Below, in pieces: positions 33,628-39,769 of a stretch of 42,423 nucleotides of DNA. The notes under the pieces were generated by a model. The model was not told where the DNA came from. It made no database searches and saw nothing but the letters and a program-made list of their open reading frames with translations. Each line of letters opens with the position of its first letter. Position 1 is the first letter of the stretch. The DNA is from an uncultured Oscillospiraceae bacterium (GTDB lineage: Bacteria > Bacillota > Clostridia > Oscillospirales > Oscillospiraceae): contig CANQMW010000025.1 in assembly GCA_947625045.1 (NCBI GenBank), positions 1 through 42,423 of the forward strand. The letters run 5' to 3'. Made by a program: the position numbers and the translations under genes.

Positions 33628-34227
33628 TCAGAGGCTAATCTGCTTGATCGCGCTGGCCAATAGGCTCCGTAGCAAATCAGTCACGCCCTGAGCCGACTGG
33701 ATAGTGGCGATCATCAGAAGATCGCCATCGATTTTGGCAAAGTTCAGCATGTAGCCAGCGTTTTGTGCCAGCTGGGACAGAAATACACGCTGCGTTCTGC
33801 CGTTTCCCTCGCGAAAAGGGTGGAGCATGTTCGTAGAAACATAGAAGTCTACCAGGGCGTCCACAAATGAATCCTTTGCCATCCCGCGAAGAAAGTTCTG
33901 CTCTTTGAGATACAAGAACACCCTATCTGCCTGTTCAGTGATTTTCTCTGCGGGGCAGAAGACGGTTCCCTTTTTGCTGATGTTTACATCGCGCACTTGC
34001 CCGGCCCAATCATAAAGGTCTGCGAACAGAAAACGATGGATTGCTTTGTAATGCTCAAAGTCAAATGAGTCTTTCCCCGGCGCGTTCAGCCATTGGGCGC
34101 TCCTTGCAGCGGTAAGGGTACCTTCGACTTCGCTTAGGGTCGCATCATCATGAATATCAAACTTGTTGATAAGGACCGTTGTACCCGGATAGCAGTTGGC
34201 GGAAATCGGATCGATGCTGTAAGCCAT
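33628..34227 (-). CDS. FicT toxin, class I Fic AMP-transferase
   Basis: A 199-aa single-domain Fic protein with the complete motif HPFREGNGRTQR (136-147) and the upstream flap GTVFCPAEKI; LYDWAGQVRDVNISK is also a family hallmark. It lacks an internal (S/T)xxxE(G/N) helix, as expected for class I, whose inhibitor is a separate small antitoxin, here encoded 1 base upstream. Known FicT toxins AMPylate DNA gyrase and topoisomerase IV and stop growth, so the pair may stabilise the element or act in defence. The GC content is intermediate. It is unrelated in layout to the class II Fic of the restriction operon, although both lie within 1 kb. Confidence 0.9.
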   Translation of the reverse strand: MAYSIDPISANCYPGTTVLINKFDIHDDATLSEVEGTLTAARSAQWLNAPGKDSFDFEHYKAIHRFLFADLYDWAGQVRDVNISKKGTVFCPAEKITEQADRVFLYLKEQNFLRGMAKDSFVDALVDFYVSTNMLHPFREGNGRTQRVFLSQLAQNAGYMLNFAKIDGDLLMIATIQSAQGVTDLLRSLLASAIKQISL

Positions 34228-34228
34228 G

Positions 34229-34408
34229 TTACTCAGCCTTCTTCAATTTGCGGGCGGTTATCTCACGCACCAGCTCGGAGACAGAAACTCTGCCATCCAA
34301 AAGGCGCAGACAATCCTGCCGGGTCTGTTCTGTTATCTCAAAGCCCTCCATCTTGGTAGAGGCAAGAGAAGAATCAAGCGCAAGTTCGCGGGAAAAGGTG
34401 TTATCCAT
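34229..34408 (-). CDS. FicA/VbhA-like antitoxin
   Basis: A 59-aa helical protein beginning MDNTFSRELALDSSLASTKM. It carries the inhibitory motif STKMEG (Ser17-Glu21-Gly22), the (S/T)xxxE(G/N) sequence whose Glu blocks ATP binding in the Fic toxin. The C-terminal half (DGRVSVSELVREITARKLKK) looks like an added helical segment of the VbhA antitoxin family. ATG 34408 is chosen: GGGGGG lies about 8 bases upstream, whereas a GTG at 34417 would put the ribosome site almost on the start. Its TAA and the toxin ATG are 1 base apart, the classical coupled toxin-antitoxin order. Promoter TTGTAA/TATAAT is 30 bases upstream. Confidence 0.82.
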   Translation of the reverse strand: MDNTFSRELALDSSLASTKMEGFEITEQTRQDCLRLLDGRVSVSELVREITARKLKKAE

Positions 34409-34437
34409 TGTATGCACCCCCCAAATCGACTACTGAT

Positions 34438-34466
34438 ATTATATTGCATTTTAGAAAGAATTACAA
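34438..34466 (-). promoter_or_regulatory. Promoter of the ficA-ficT pair
   Basis: On the minus strand, TTGTAA (complement of 34461-34466), 17 bases, TATAAT (complement of 34438-34443). It drives the antitoxin first, then the toxin. Confidence 0.7.
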
Positions 34467-34513
34467 GTACCGAGAAGCTCGTGAGCTTTGATTGTACATA
34501 TTTCCGGGATAGA

Positions 34514-34542
34514 TTGATGGATGGCACACTGTGTGATATAAT
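34514..34542 (+). promoter_or_regulatory. Promoter of the MBL-fold hydrolase gene
   Basis: TTGATG (34514-34519), 17 bases, TATAAT (34537-34542), 35 bases before the start codon. It is divergent from the toxin-antitoxin promoter. Confidence 0.7.
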
Positions 34543-34577
34543 GGTCACGCATTCCTGGACGACTGGAAGAACGATCT

Positions 34578-35342
34578 ATGAGTGATTGGTTTACGATAGA
34601 ACAAATCGATACGGATACTTACGCGATCAGTGAGTACAAGCATTGGGAAGAAACACATTGCTATCTTCTCTGCGGAACAGACAAAGCGATTCTGATTGAT
34701 ACAGGCTTGGGCGTCGCCAATATTCGGGAAGTGGTGGACAGCCTTACCGCGCTTCCTGTCCTGGTGGTCACCACCCATGTCCATTGGGACCACATTGGCG
34801 GACACAAGTATTTTGACAGAATTGCGGTACATGAAGCGGAGACTGATTGGCTTTCTGTCAAGTTTCCAATACCATTGCCAGTGGTCAAGAGCAACCTGAT
34901 GCGCGAACCTTGCGGTTTTCCAAGCGGTTTTTCTATTGATAGCTACGAGGTTTTTCAAGGTGCGCCACAAAGAGTTTTGCATGATGGAGATCGTCTGGAC
35001 CTAGGTAACAGGCAGTTAACAGTCATACATACGCCTGGACACTCTCCCGGTCATTGCTGCTTCTATGAGAGGGAAAGAAAGTATCTGTATTCCGGGGATT
35101 TGATTTATCGGGGCTGTCTCGATACGTTTTATCCGACAACCAACCCACGGAAATTCTGGCAGTCTGTGAAGAAGATCCAGAAACTCGATATAGCAAGAAC
35201 CATGCCTGGCCATCATCAGCTAAATATTCCTGTAGCCTTGATTGATAGAATAGAAAAAGGATTCAGCGAATTGGCGGCTTCCGGTAAACTGGAACAGGGA
35301 AATGGCATATTCGATTTTGGTGATTTCCAAATCCACACCTGA
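34578..35342 (+). CDS. MBL-fold metallo-hydrolase
   Basis: A 254-aa cytosolic metallo-beta-lactamase-fold hydrolase. Two-metal motifs are visible: THVHWDHIGGH (His67, His69, Asp71, His72), HTPGHSPGHCC near 151-161, YLYSGDLIYRG near 172 and PGHHQLN near 213. It resembles the glyoxalase II-like/quorum-quencher-like general branch and is not a clear beta-lactamase. It is cargo of the integrative element with its own promoter, AT-rich compared with the core, and not part of the toxin-antitoxin pair. A terminator follows 16 bases after the stop. Substrate unknown. Confidence 0.88.
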   Translation: MSDWFTIEQIDTDTYAISEYKHWEETHCYLLCGTDKAILIDTGLGVANIREVVDSLTALPVLVVTTHVHWDHIGGHKYFDRIAVHEAETDWLSVKFPIPLPVVKSNLMREPCGFPSGFSIDSYEVFQGAPQRVLHDGDRLDLGNRQLTVIHTPGHSPGHCCFYERERKYLYSGDLIYRGCLDTFYPTTNPRKFWQSVKKIQKLDIARTMPGHHQLNIPVALIDRIEKGFSELAASGKLEQGNGIFDFGDFQIHT

Positions 35343-35358
35343 ACCCACTATATATTGG

Positions 35359-35382
35359 ACAAGCCCGCGTCAGCGGGCTTGT
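35359..35382 (+). terminator. Terminator after the MBL gene
   Basis: ACAAGCCCGC (35359-35368) and GCGGGCTTGT (35373-35382) form a perfect 10-bp hairpin with loop GTCA. The T tract is weak (GTGTGCTGTT), so termination may be partial. Confidence 0.65.
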
Positions 35383-35661
35383 GTGCTGTTATCCACTTAA
35401 TGACCAAATTTCCGACGCGAGGCCTCGGTCAAGGACCGGCCAGCCGAAGGCTGACCGGCTCGTTCAGCGATCGCGACAGCAATCGCCAAGCCTTGACAGA
35501 GACCGCACGCCGGAATATAATTTGGACAAGGGATAACCGCTCCGCTGTCAGGGGCTTGGGGCCTGCCCCAACAAGGTCATTTGGTAGCACAAATGACATA
35601 CTTGCTAGCTAGCTAGAGATAACTCGCAATATCTACACATTCTTATATGGAGGATAGTCTG
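35383..35661 (+). other. Structured non-coding region with a perfect consensus promoter
   Basis: There is no credible ORF across about 280 bases. It holds TTGACA (35493-35498), 17 bases, TATAAT (35516-35521), both boxes perfect. Hairpins include CCGGCCAGCC-GAA-GGCTGACCGG (about 35435-35459), GGGGC/GCCCC around 35552-35569, GTCATTTG/CAAATGAC (about 35577-35598) and the palindrome CTAGCTAGCTAG at about 35604. The promoter would transcribe a ~130-base leader into the next gene, or a small RNA. The GC-rich inverted repeats followed by a nick-like AT stretch could also be an oriT remnant. I cannot decide between these. Confidence 0.45.
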
Positions 35662-36600
35662 ATGTATACACCTTCTAAAGAGTTCTGCGAGCCATTTATA
35701 CTCACGGAGGAGAACATACGCAAAATTGTAAAAATTATTGAAGATAATCGTCCTAAGTATTCTAAAGAAGTGAGTTTGCACGGTCAAGACTTGAATGAAC
35801 AATATAATCCTGTATTTACATATAGACGACTTGATAATTATGAGCAAGAGACGACTAGTATTACCGCACTTTTCAAGGAAGAAAACCATGGGATGAGCCG
35901 AATAACTAGTCTGGAGATTGCTTCTAATAATTATTCAATTGCTGATGCAAAGATTACTGATACAGAACTTAATTATGAAATTAGATTTAGAAGCTGTGAA
36001 GATGCGGATGCTTATGACGACATTAATCTTATGCTTTTTAATAGCATTACAATTGGCGTTAAGGGTATAGATCGAACAAAGAGTGAATTTCTATTCAAGG
36101 AATTGGACAATTATATTCAGAATAGTGTTATTTCGAAAAAATATAGACTATTAGTTTCTATATATAGAAGAATGTTTTCTCTTAGAATATCTATCCTCGT
36201 TTTACTATTAATAGTCACACTATACCAAACGTTCCCACTTTTAAATAAAGCTAAAGAAAGCCAAAGTATTATTACTAATGCACTTGAATCATCAGACATG
36301 ATTGAAAAGGTCGATGCACTATTATCTGTTCAGATGATTAGTGATACTTCTGTCAAAAGCTTTTTCCCTATTGTAACGATGATGGGAGTAGTCATGCTTA
36401 TCTATCTGATTTCTTTTAGTAAAAAGCTTAAGAAATTCTTTGCTTCTCGTCTTCCATTTGTATTTGAATTTGGACGATCCCCCGAGGATTATCAAACTAG
36501 AATTAGAGGCGTGAAGGCGGTACTCGGTGTTATTGGGGCATTAATTATTGGTGTATTTGGGAATTTTCTGTGGACTATTATCAGTAATTTGCTTCAATAA
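35662..36600 (+). CDS. Unknown membrane protein with a cytoplasmic N-terminal domain
   Basis: A 312-aa protein I do not recognise. Residues 1-170 are soluble and acidic (PFILTEENIRKIVKIIEDNR near the start, YRRLDNYEQETTSITALFKE near 55, IRFRSCEDADAYDDINLMLF near 115). Three hydrophobic segments follow: RISILVLLLIVTLYQTFPLL near 177, VTMMGVVMLIYLISF near 240, and VLGVIGALIIGVFGNFLWTI near the C-terminus. The gene is very AT-rich, the most foreign-looking in the element. ATG 35662 is preferred over 35647 because GGAGG at 35649-35653 sits 8 bases before it. A soluble sensor with a C-terminal membrane anchor, alone behind a consensus promoter, fits a phage-defence effector or immunity-type cargo, but this is inference. 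Confidence 0.6.
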   Translation: MYTPSKEFCEPFILTEENIRKIVKIIEDNRPKYSKEVSLHGQDLNEQYNPVFTYRRLDNYEQETTSITALFKEENHGMSRITSLEIASNNYSIADAKITDTELNYEIRFRSCEDADAYDDINLMLFNSITIGVKGIDRTKSEFLFKELDNYIQNSVISKKYRLLVSIYRRMFSLRISILVLLLIVTLYQTFPLLNKAKESQSIITNALESSDMIEKVDALLSVQMISDTSVKSFFPIVTMMGVVMLIYLISFSKKLKKFFASRLPFVFEFGRSPEDYQTRIRGVKAVLGVIGALIIGVFGNFLWTIISNLLQ

Positions 36601-36668
36601 TATAACTAGCAGAAAACAGCTTGTTCTATCGTATTTTCCCATGTGGTTCTTTCCAGGTCGTACCATCA

Positions 36669-36711
36669 AGCGCCACCAGCGCGAAGCATACTGCTTCGCG
36701 CTGGTGGCGCT
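36669..36711. terminator. Bidirectional terminator with a 20-bp perfect stem
   Basis: The 20 bases 36669-36688 are the exact reverse complement of 36692-36711, with loop TAC. Placed between the converging membrane-protein gene (plus) and the tnpV gene (minus), it can stop both transcripts. T tracts are short on both sides. Confidence 0.75.
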
Positions 36712-36722
36712 ATTGCTAGTGA

Positions 36723-37100
36723 CTAAACGTATATCATCTGCTCGTATACGATCTCCTCGGCGCGGTGGCGGATGCTGTTCATGCGCTGTACCCACTGCAT
36801 TTGGTCTGCGGCTTTTAGCGTTTCCGTTACCTGTTCCTGCTCTGCCATCTGGGTCACTAGCTGAAAGAGAAGAGAGCGGGCCTGCTCGTCCACAGCCGCC
36901 AGGTGGCCGTTCAGTTGGCAGGTGGTGAGAAGATAGAAGTAGGTGCCGCGCCGGTGCTGCTCCAGGAACTGCAGGCGGCGCCGGCCCCACGCCCCTATGG
37001 GCTTTTCTTCTTCGGCTGGTAGTGTTCTGTCCGGGACATAGTAGTCCTCCTGGAGCGTGTAGATGGTGCCGGTCTGTTCGTCAACGTAGTGCTTTTTCAT
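36723..37100 (-). CDS. tnpV: TnpV-family protein
   Basis: A 125-aa small basic/helical protein of the TnpV type found in Tn4451-like clostridial elements. It has MKKHYVDEQTGTIYTLQEDY at the start, LPAEEEKPIGAWGRRRLQFL, and HRRGTYFYLLTTCQLNGHLA. The biochemical role of TnpV is not known. The start at 37100 has AAAGGA upstream; the longer in-frame ORF would have to read through the hairpin element and is rejected. It follows the integrase and RHH genes in the same orientation and is separated from them by the 118-bp palindromic element. Confidence 0.75.
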   Translation of the reverse strand: MKKHYVDEQTGTIYTLQEDYYVPDRTLPAEEEKPIGAWGRRRLQFLEQHRRGTYFYLLTTCQLNGHLAAVDEQARSLLFQLVTQMAEQEQVTETLKAADQMQWVQRMNSIRHRAEEIVYEQMIYV

Positions 37101-37147
37101 GTTCTTATCTGTCCTTTCAAAATCGATGTAGATTTGACTGCTATATA

Positions 37148-37265
37148 CCAACAAGCATCGTGTTTTGGGGACAAAACACAGGCTTTTGGGATATCCCAAG
37201 CCCTTAGAGGTTTCAGGATGCCTCCTGAAAGGTGTTTGTGGGAGCACAAACACGATGCTTGTTGG
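37148..37265. repeat. 118-bp multi-hairpin element with 18-bp outer inverted repeat
   Basis: The outer arms CCAACAAGCATCGTGTTT (37148-37165) and 37248-37265 are perfect inverted copies. Inside are four further hairpins: GTGTTTTG-GGGA-CAAAACAC (37160-37179), GGCTT..GGGATATCCC..AAGCC (37181-37202), TTTCAGGA-TGCC-TCCTGAAA (37211-37230) and GTGTTTGTG-GGAG-CACAAACAC (37232-37253). The first and last compete with the outer stem. No ORF crosses it in a credible frame. It could be a replication or transfer origin, a MITE-like remnant or a structured RNA. Confidence 0.65.
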
Positions 37266-37279
37266 GTGTATCACATTTG

Positions 37280-37603
37280 TCATGATTCTCTCCTCATGCC
37301 GTCCATAATGGCCGTGATCATTTGTATCGTTTCCAACAGTTCACCGTCAACGTTAGCGCCGTTTTCGATGCGGCGCAGCTGGTCCAAAACGGCAGCCAGT
37401 TGATCGCGCAGGGCCTTGTAGACTTTTGGATTTCCCTGCACTACTACCGCCCGGCATAAGAGCCGGTCGGTGATGTAGTCCTGCTTTGTCAGCCCGGACA
37501 GGCGGACCGCAGTGTCGAGCAGGGCGCTTTCCTCCGGGGAAACGCGGAAGGCGACGGTCTTGCTCCGCCAGCGGTTATTTCTGTCAAGATTCTTATGGGA
37601 CAT
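37280..37603 (-). CDS. Ribbon-helix-helix / MobC-like mobilisation protein
   Basis: A 107-aa protein with a ribbon-helix-helix N-terminal part (SKTVAFRVSPEESALLDTAV then RLSGLTKQDYITDRLL) and a helical tail (YKALRDQLAAVLDQLRRIEN). This layout is common in MobC-like relaxosome accessory proteins and RHH regulators of clostridial mobile elements. No relaxase accompanies it, so it may act in trans with another element's relaxase or regulate the integrase. The start at 37603 has AAGGAG upstream and overlaps the integrase stop by 11 bases. The 118-bp multi-hairpin element begins 14 bases past its stop and could be its binding site. Confidence 0.65.
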   Translation of the reverse strand: MSHKNLDRNNRWRSKTVAFRVSPEESALLDTAVRLSGLTKQDYITDRLLCRAVVVQGNPKVYKALRDQLAAVLDQLRRIENGANVDGELLETIQMITAIMDGMRRES

Positions 37604-38690
37604 TTTCGGCTCCTTTCCCTGTGCGTTCCATGTCCAGCCGGTCGGCCATCTCTGTCTGCCGGGTGGGGAACAGATGGGCATAGCGGTAGGTGATGTCGAT
37701 GCTCTCGTGGCCCACTCGCTCGGCAATGGACAGAGCGGTGAAGCCCATATCTATGAGCAGGGAGACGTGGGAGTGGCGCAGGTCGTGTATCCTGATCCGT
37801 TTTACGCCGGTGGCCTTGCAGCCGCGTTCCATTTCATGCTTCAGGTAGTGTTTGCTGATGGGAAATATCCTGTCTGTTTCCCCGGCGCTGTAGAACATTT
37901 TGAAGTAATCCTGCATCTCGTCACAGAGAAATTTTGGCATGGATATGACCCGGTTGCTCTTTCGGGTTTTGGGGCTGGTGATCACATCCTGGCCCTTCAG
38001 CCGCTGATACGATTTGGTGATGGAGACTGTTCCGGCTTTGAAGTCAAAATCCGATGGCGTGAGCGCCAGTAGCTCGCCCTCCCGGATGCCGCACCAGTAG
38101 AGCATCTCAAAAGCGTAATAGGAAAGAGGCTTGTCCATCATGGCGTCCGCGAAACGCAGATATTCCTCCTTTGTCCAGAACTGCATCTCCTGCCGCTCCT
38201 TCTCACCCATGGCGCCGGCCTTTGCCGCGGGGTTGGCTTGCAGACCGTAGTAACGGACAGCGTGGTTGAAGATGGCGCTCAACTGATTGTGGATGGATTT
38301 CAGATAGGTGGAAGAGTAGAGCTTGCCGCTGGGGGCCGTATGGGAACGCATCTCGTTTTGCCATGCAAGCACATCTTTGGCGGTTATTTCGGACAGCCGG
38401 CGCTGTCCGAAATAGGGCAGGAGCTTCTTCTGGATGACACTCTCCTTGGACAGCCATGTGTTCAGCTTGAGCTTGGGTTTGACGTCCCGCTCATATAGCC
38501 GCACAAAGCTCGCAAAGGTCATGTTCACATCCGCCTGCTTTTGCATGAGAAACTCCCGCTCCCATGCCTGGGCATCCCGTTTGGTGCGCAGGCCACGCTT
38601 GCATTTCTGCTTGCGCTCGCCCCTCCAATCCGTGTATCGGCACATGACGTACCATGTGCCATTCTTGTCCCGATAGACCGGCATTTTCAT
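37593..38690 (-). CDS. int: Tyrosine recombinase (phage/ICE-type integrase)
   Basis: A 365-aa integrase with an N-terminal arm-binding region (MKMPVYRDKNGTWYVMCRYT), a SAM-like core-binding domain (near 55-150) and a catalytic domain. The tetrad is visible: Arg203 in WCGIREGELLAL, His302 and Arg305 in IHDLRHSHVS, His328 in RVGHESIDITYRY and Tyr337 as nucleophile. Lys near 241 completes the set. It should recombine the 13-bp repeats at guaA. It overlaps the excisionase gene by 4 bases upstream and the RHH gene downstream, one compact cassette. Confidence 0.95.
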   Translation of the reverse strand: MKMPVYRDKNGTWYVMCRYTDWRGERKQKCKRGLRTKRDAQAWEREFLMQKQADVNMTFASFVRLYERDVKPKLKLNTWLSKESVIQKKLLPYFGQRRLSEITAKDVLAWQNEMRSHTAPSGKLYSSTYLKSIHNQLSAIFNHAVRYYGLQANPAAKAGAMGEKERQEMQFWTKEEYLRFADAMMDKPLSYYAFEMLYWCGIREGELLALTPSDFDFKAGTVSITKSYQRLKGQDVITSPKTRKSNRVISMPKFLCDEMQDYFKMFYSAGETDRIFPISKHYLKHEMERGCKATGVKRIRIHDLRHSHVSLLIDMGFTALSIAERVGHESIDITYRYAHLFPTRQTEMADRLDMERTGKGAENVP

Positions 38691-38887
38691 CTGCTCCTTT
38701 CGTGGTGGTCTTTGGTGCTGTAAAACTGCTCGTGGAAAAACTTACGGTCGATCCGGCCAGCGATGGTGATACAGCCGGTCTTTTTCAACTCCTCATTCAT
38801 AGCGCGTATGAGTTTATATGCGTAGGGGATAGACACACCCAATTCCTCCGCGACTTCATTCACTCGCATGAACATCGTTCCCGCCAA
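38687..38887 (-). CDS. xis: Excisionase (Xis-like, winged-helix)
   Basis: A 66-aa basic DNA-binding protein: MRVNEVAEELGVSIPYAYKL, a MerR/Xis-type helix-turn-helix, followed by RAMNEELKKTGCITIAGRID and a basic wing, RKFFHEQFY. The size is about that of Tn916-type Xis. I choose the TTG start at 38887 because AAGGAGG lies 8 bases before it; the in-frame ATG at 38941 gives an N-terminus rich in Ile with no ribosome site and would overlap the promoter. The stop overlaps the integrase ATG. It would steer integrase toward excision. Confidence 0.8.
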   Translation of the reverse strand: MAGTMFMRVNEVAEELGVSIPYAYKLIRAMNEELKKTGCITIAGRIDRKFFHEQFYSTKDHHERSR

Positions 38888-38927
38888 ATTGTTCTCCTCC
38901 TTCGCTAAACTGTTTTGTTTAATAATT

Positions 38928-38955
38928 ATTATACTAAACATATTTGCTTTGTCAA
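38928..38955 (-). promoter_or_regulatory. Promoter of the xis-int cassette
   Basis: On the minus strand TTGACA (complement of 38950-38955), 16 bases, TATAAT (complement of 38928-38933), both perfect boxes. TAAAC/GTTTA repeats around 38905-38937 form possible operator half-sites for the divergent XRE regulator. Confidence 0.75.
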
Positions 38956-38998
38956 GCTTTGAGAGATATAAATTTTAACTTTTTTGCTTAATATTCTC

Positions 38999-39028
38999 TT
39001 GACGCGCCTTAAACGTATATGTTATACT
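38999..39028 (+). promoter_or_regulatory. Promoter of the XRE regulator gene
   Basis: TTGACG (38999-39004), 18 bases, TATACT (39023-39028). Back to back with the xis promoter 44 bases away, the arrangement of a regulatory switch. Confidence 0.65.
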
Positions 39029-39064
39029 GCGCTCAACATGATTTACGGGATAGGAGATGCTGAT

Positions 39065-39598
39065 ATGGCGATAGGGGAGCGGATACATTTTTTCCGCACG
39101 CTGCGGGGCATGACGATGAAGTATCTTGGCATGGCGGTGGGATTCCCGGAAAAAACCGCTGACGTTCGCCTGGCCCAGTATGAGTCCGGCACCAGGACGC
39201 CGAAAGCGGAACTGACCCGGACCCTGGCGTCTGCGTTGGACGTGTCGCCGCTGGCGCTGGACGTGCCTGATATAGATAGCCATCTGGGTCTTGCCCATAC
39301 GCTGTTCGCGCTGGAGGACATCTATGGCCTGGGTGTGGGCGAGCTTGACGGTGAGGTATGTCTGCGGCTGGACAAGTCCAGGGGTACAACCTATGTAGAG
39401 CTTTTTGATCTGCTCAGAGCATGGCAGAAACAGGCCGCAAAGCTGGCGGCAGGGGAGATCACAAAAGAGGACTACGATAGATGGCGTTATCGCTACCCGG
39501 AATTTGACACAGAAAACATCTGGGGCAAGATCCCGTCCAAGGAGTTCAGTGATGCGGTGCAGCGGGGCGTAAAGAAGCGCGGCCGAAAAGATAAATAA
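39065..39598 (+). CDS. XRE-family transcriptional regulator of the element
   Basis: A 177-aa protein with an N-terminal Cro/CI-type helix-turn-helix (MAIGERIHFFRTLRGMTMKY, AQYESGTRTPKAELTRTLAS to residue ~60) and an unknown C-terminal helical region with GEITKEDYDRWRYRYPEFDT, a motif often seen in integrative-element regulators of this type. ATG 39065 is set by AGGAG 8 bases upstream; an extension to 38984 would cover its own promoter. Divergent from xis-int, it probably represses excision. A 17-18-bp terminator follows directly. Confidence 0.82.
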   Translation: MAIGERIHFFRTLRGMTMKYLGMAVGFPEKTADVRLAQYESGTRTPKAELTRTLASALDVSPLALDVPDIDSHLGLAHTLFALEDIYGLGVGELDGEVCLRLDKSRGTTYVELFDLLRAWQKQAAKLAAGEITKEDYDRWRYRYPEFDTENIWGKIPSKEFSDAVQRGVKKRGRKDK

Positions 39599-39600
39599 CA

Positions 39601-39641
39601 AAAAACGGACCTGCTGATCACAAATCAGCAGGTCCGTTTTT
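39601..39641 (+). terminator. Intrinsic terminator after the XRE gene
   Basis: AAAAACGGACCTGCTGAT (39601-39618) pairs perfectly with 39624-39641, ending in TTTTT, loop CACAA. Two GTTATCAAA repeats (39682-39690, 39693-39701) follow in the short gap before the right attachment repeat. Confidence 0.9.
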
Positions 39642-39756
39642 CGCCCGGGCAGGTAGTGCAGACAGGCCCGGTCAGGTCGTTGTTATCAAATCGTTATCAA
39701 AACCGGGAGCGAGGCCAAAGAAATCCCGTGTTTTCAGGGCGCAGGGAGCTTCTTTC

Positions 39757-39769
39757 CTTATTCCCACTC
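39757..39769. repeat. Right attachment repeat inside the guaA 3' end
   Basis: CTTATTCCCACTC overlaps the last codons and stop of guaA and is identical to 33497-33509. Insertion here leaves the GuaA protein intact. Confidence 0.72.

Larger units (their letters stand above)
33497..39769. mobile_element. 6.26-kb integrative element inserted at the 3' end of guaA
   Basis: Bounded by 13-bp direct repeats CTTATTCCCACTC (33497-33509 and 39757-39769); the right copy contains the guaA stop codon and its Glu-Trp-Glu end. Contents are FicT/FicA, an MBL hydrolase, a membrane protein, TnpV, an RHH protein, tyrosine integrase, excisionase and XRE regulator. GTTATCAAA repeats lie inside both ends (33613; 39682 and 39693), likely integrase arm sites. 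The 3' end of guaA is a known integration hot spot. There is no relaxase or DNA-translocation gene, so it can excise and integrate but must borrow transfer functions. Confidence 0.75.

Noticed and set aside
37148-37265. Retron msr/msd or CRISPR-like array
   Set aside because: No reverse transcriptase nearby and no regularly spaced direct repeats; the structure is nested inverted repeats.
38888-38941. Longer excisionase from ATG 38941
   Set aside because: No ribosome site, overlaps the -10 box of its own promoter, and adds an Ile-rich stretch not expected in Xis.
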